From CAZFOB01 sp964520325 (lineage in GTDB: Bacteria; Actinomycetota; JAICYB01): a stretch of DNA of 56,575 bases. Below the pieces are notes generated by a model that searched no databases, was not told where the DNA came from, and saw only the letters and a program-made list of their open reading frames with translations. The position numbers were made by a program, and so were the translations under genes. Numbering within the stretch: the stretch's first letter is position 1; every line of letters begins with the position of its first letter. Below are positions 56,201-56,575 of the stretch, in pieces. The DNA lies in contig CAZFOB010000021.1 of NCBI GenBank assembly GCA_964520325.1, forward strand, positions 1 through 56,575, read 5' to 3'.

Positions 56201-56575
56201 ATGAGCAATCTCGAGCGCACCCCACTTTCGCAGGACGAGTTGGCCGCTGAGGCCGGCACGGGACTTCCCGACAAGGAGGTCATCTCCGTCCTCGACCTCA
56301 ACTCCGTCCTCGACCTGGCGGTCGACGCGGCCGAACCAATGGACCTCGACGTCGCGGCGAACGCCAGCGTGGACACGCCGATCACCGCCATCGCCGCCAG
56401 TATCCAATCTCCCGACTCGACCGCGCACGCGGTAGCCGACCAGAGTGTCCAGGTCGACCCGGGTGTCGACGGCGGCACTGCCGGTGACGGCGGTTACGGC
56501 GGCACGGGCGGCTACGGCGGCACCGGCGGCTACGGCGGCACGGGCGGCTACGGCGGCACGGGCGGCTACGGCGGC
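56201..56575 (+). CDS. Unrecognised protein with acidic leader-like N-terminus and GGYGGT repeats (cut by window end)
   Basis: 125 codons are visible and the frame runs off the right edge. ATG 56201 is preceded by GGAGGAGACG. Residues 1-95 are acidic and helix-prone: LSQDELAAEAGTGLPDKEVI, SVLDLNSVLDLAVDAAEPMD and VAANASVDTPITAIAASIQS, with no signal peptide, no Cys and few aromatic residues. From residue 97 the sequence is a perfect hexapeptide repeat GGYGGT (four copies and part of a fifth). The split into a conserved-looking front part and a repetitive Gly/Tyr part resembles either a structural or surface repeat protein or a precursor of a modified peptide; the sequence does not decide. I do not recognise the family. 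Confidence 0.6.
   Translation, partial: MSNLERTPLSQDELAAEAGTGLPDKEVISVLDLNSVLDLAVDAAEPMDLDVAANASVDTPITAIAASIQSPDSTAHAVADQSVQVDPGVDGGTAGDGGYGGTGGYGGTGGYGGTGGYGGTGGYGG
56489..56575 (+). repeat. 18-bp tandem repeat encoding GGYGGT
   Basis: Unit GGCGGCTACGGCGGCACG; four full copies and 15 bases of a fifth reach the window edge. Only silent changes are seen (GGT for GGC in the first unit, ACC for ACG in the second), so the array is either very recent or under selection. Confidence 0.9.

Overview
The window is high-GC DNA that reads as a chromosomal segment of an uncultured Actinomycetota bacterium. The indicators are a RadA/CarD/PIN-TRAM/IspD/IspF/CysS/RlmB housekeeping block, an F420-type luciferase-family enzyme, LPTGTVTF-type class III cyclase regulators, GTG and TTG starts, and many genes whose -10 hexamer lies 6-9 nt before the start codon (leaderless type). 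No 16S gene is present, so I do not assign a class.

Positions 1-4700 look like a stretch of an integron gene-cassette array. Short plus-strand genes of unrelated function follow one another: a BrnT-type toxin with its antitoxin, a membrane protein, an alpha/beta hydrolase, a methyltransferase, a GNAT acetyltransferase and MsrA. Each of the first five units ends in an 80-95 bp imperfect palindrome with the attC layout: xxxxAAC core, stem with unpaired bases on one arm, terminal hairpin, GTTRRRY core. The best two have the core pairs GCCCAAC/GTTGGGC and GCCCAAC/GTTCGGC. The attC orientation places the integrase, if present, to the left of the window. The right side of the array is cut by a decayed IS481-type element (about 4681-5125), followed by a fragment of an ATPase-type regulator.

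Positions 5.5-9.8 kb hold small unknown proteins, a membrane-anchored stand-alone Lon-type protease domain, and a cyclase-ATPase-TPR-LuxR regulator. Positions 10.2-11.5 kb hold DUF4345, VOC and NUDIX genes, then an EamA exporter. Positions 12.5-15.8 kb form a tightly overlapping minus-strand operon: CorA channel, SpoIIE-type phosphatase, STAS antagonist and RsbW-type kinase, a partner-switch module. Two paralogous lipoproteins diverge from radA.

Positions 17.6-25.2 kb are the housekeeping run: radA, carD, PIN-TRAM protein, ispD, ispF, cysS, rlmB, DUF971 protein and a TesB-type thioesterase. It meets a second large cyclase-ATPase-TPR protein, which is translationally coupled (GTGA) to an exported RTX-like protein with four 94-residue repeats.

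Positions 32-43.4 kb carry acyl-CoA metabolism (acyl-CoA dehydrogenase, DUF35/thiolase pair, enoyl-CoA hydratase), a tRNA-Thr, a ZIP transporter, PAP2 phosphatases (one fused to a diacylglycerol kinase domain) and a zinc metallopeptidase. Positions 43.4-51.5 kb encode a branched-chain-amino-acid-type ABC importer in unusual fused form: LivH-LivM in one chain, MFS-LivF-LivG in another, plus a membrane-tethered binding protein. The importer operon and the binding-protein gene share the inverted repeat CTTGA-N8-TCAAG. Positions 51.6-55.5 kb are two luciferase-family oxidoreductases, an SDR and an IclR regulator, probably a catabolic operon. The window ends inside a gene for an unrecognised protein whose C-terminal part is a perfect GGYGGT repeat.
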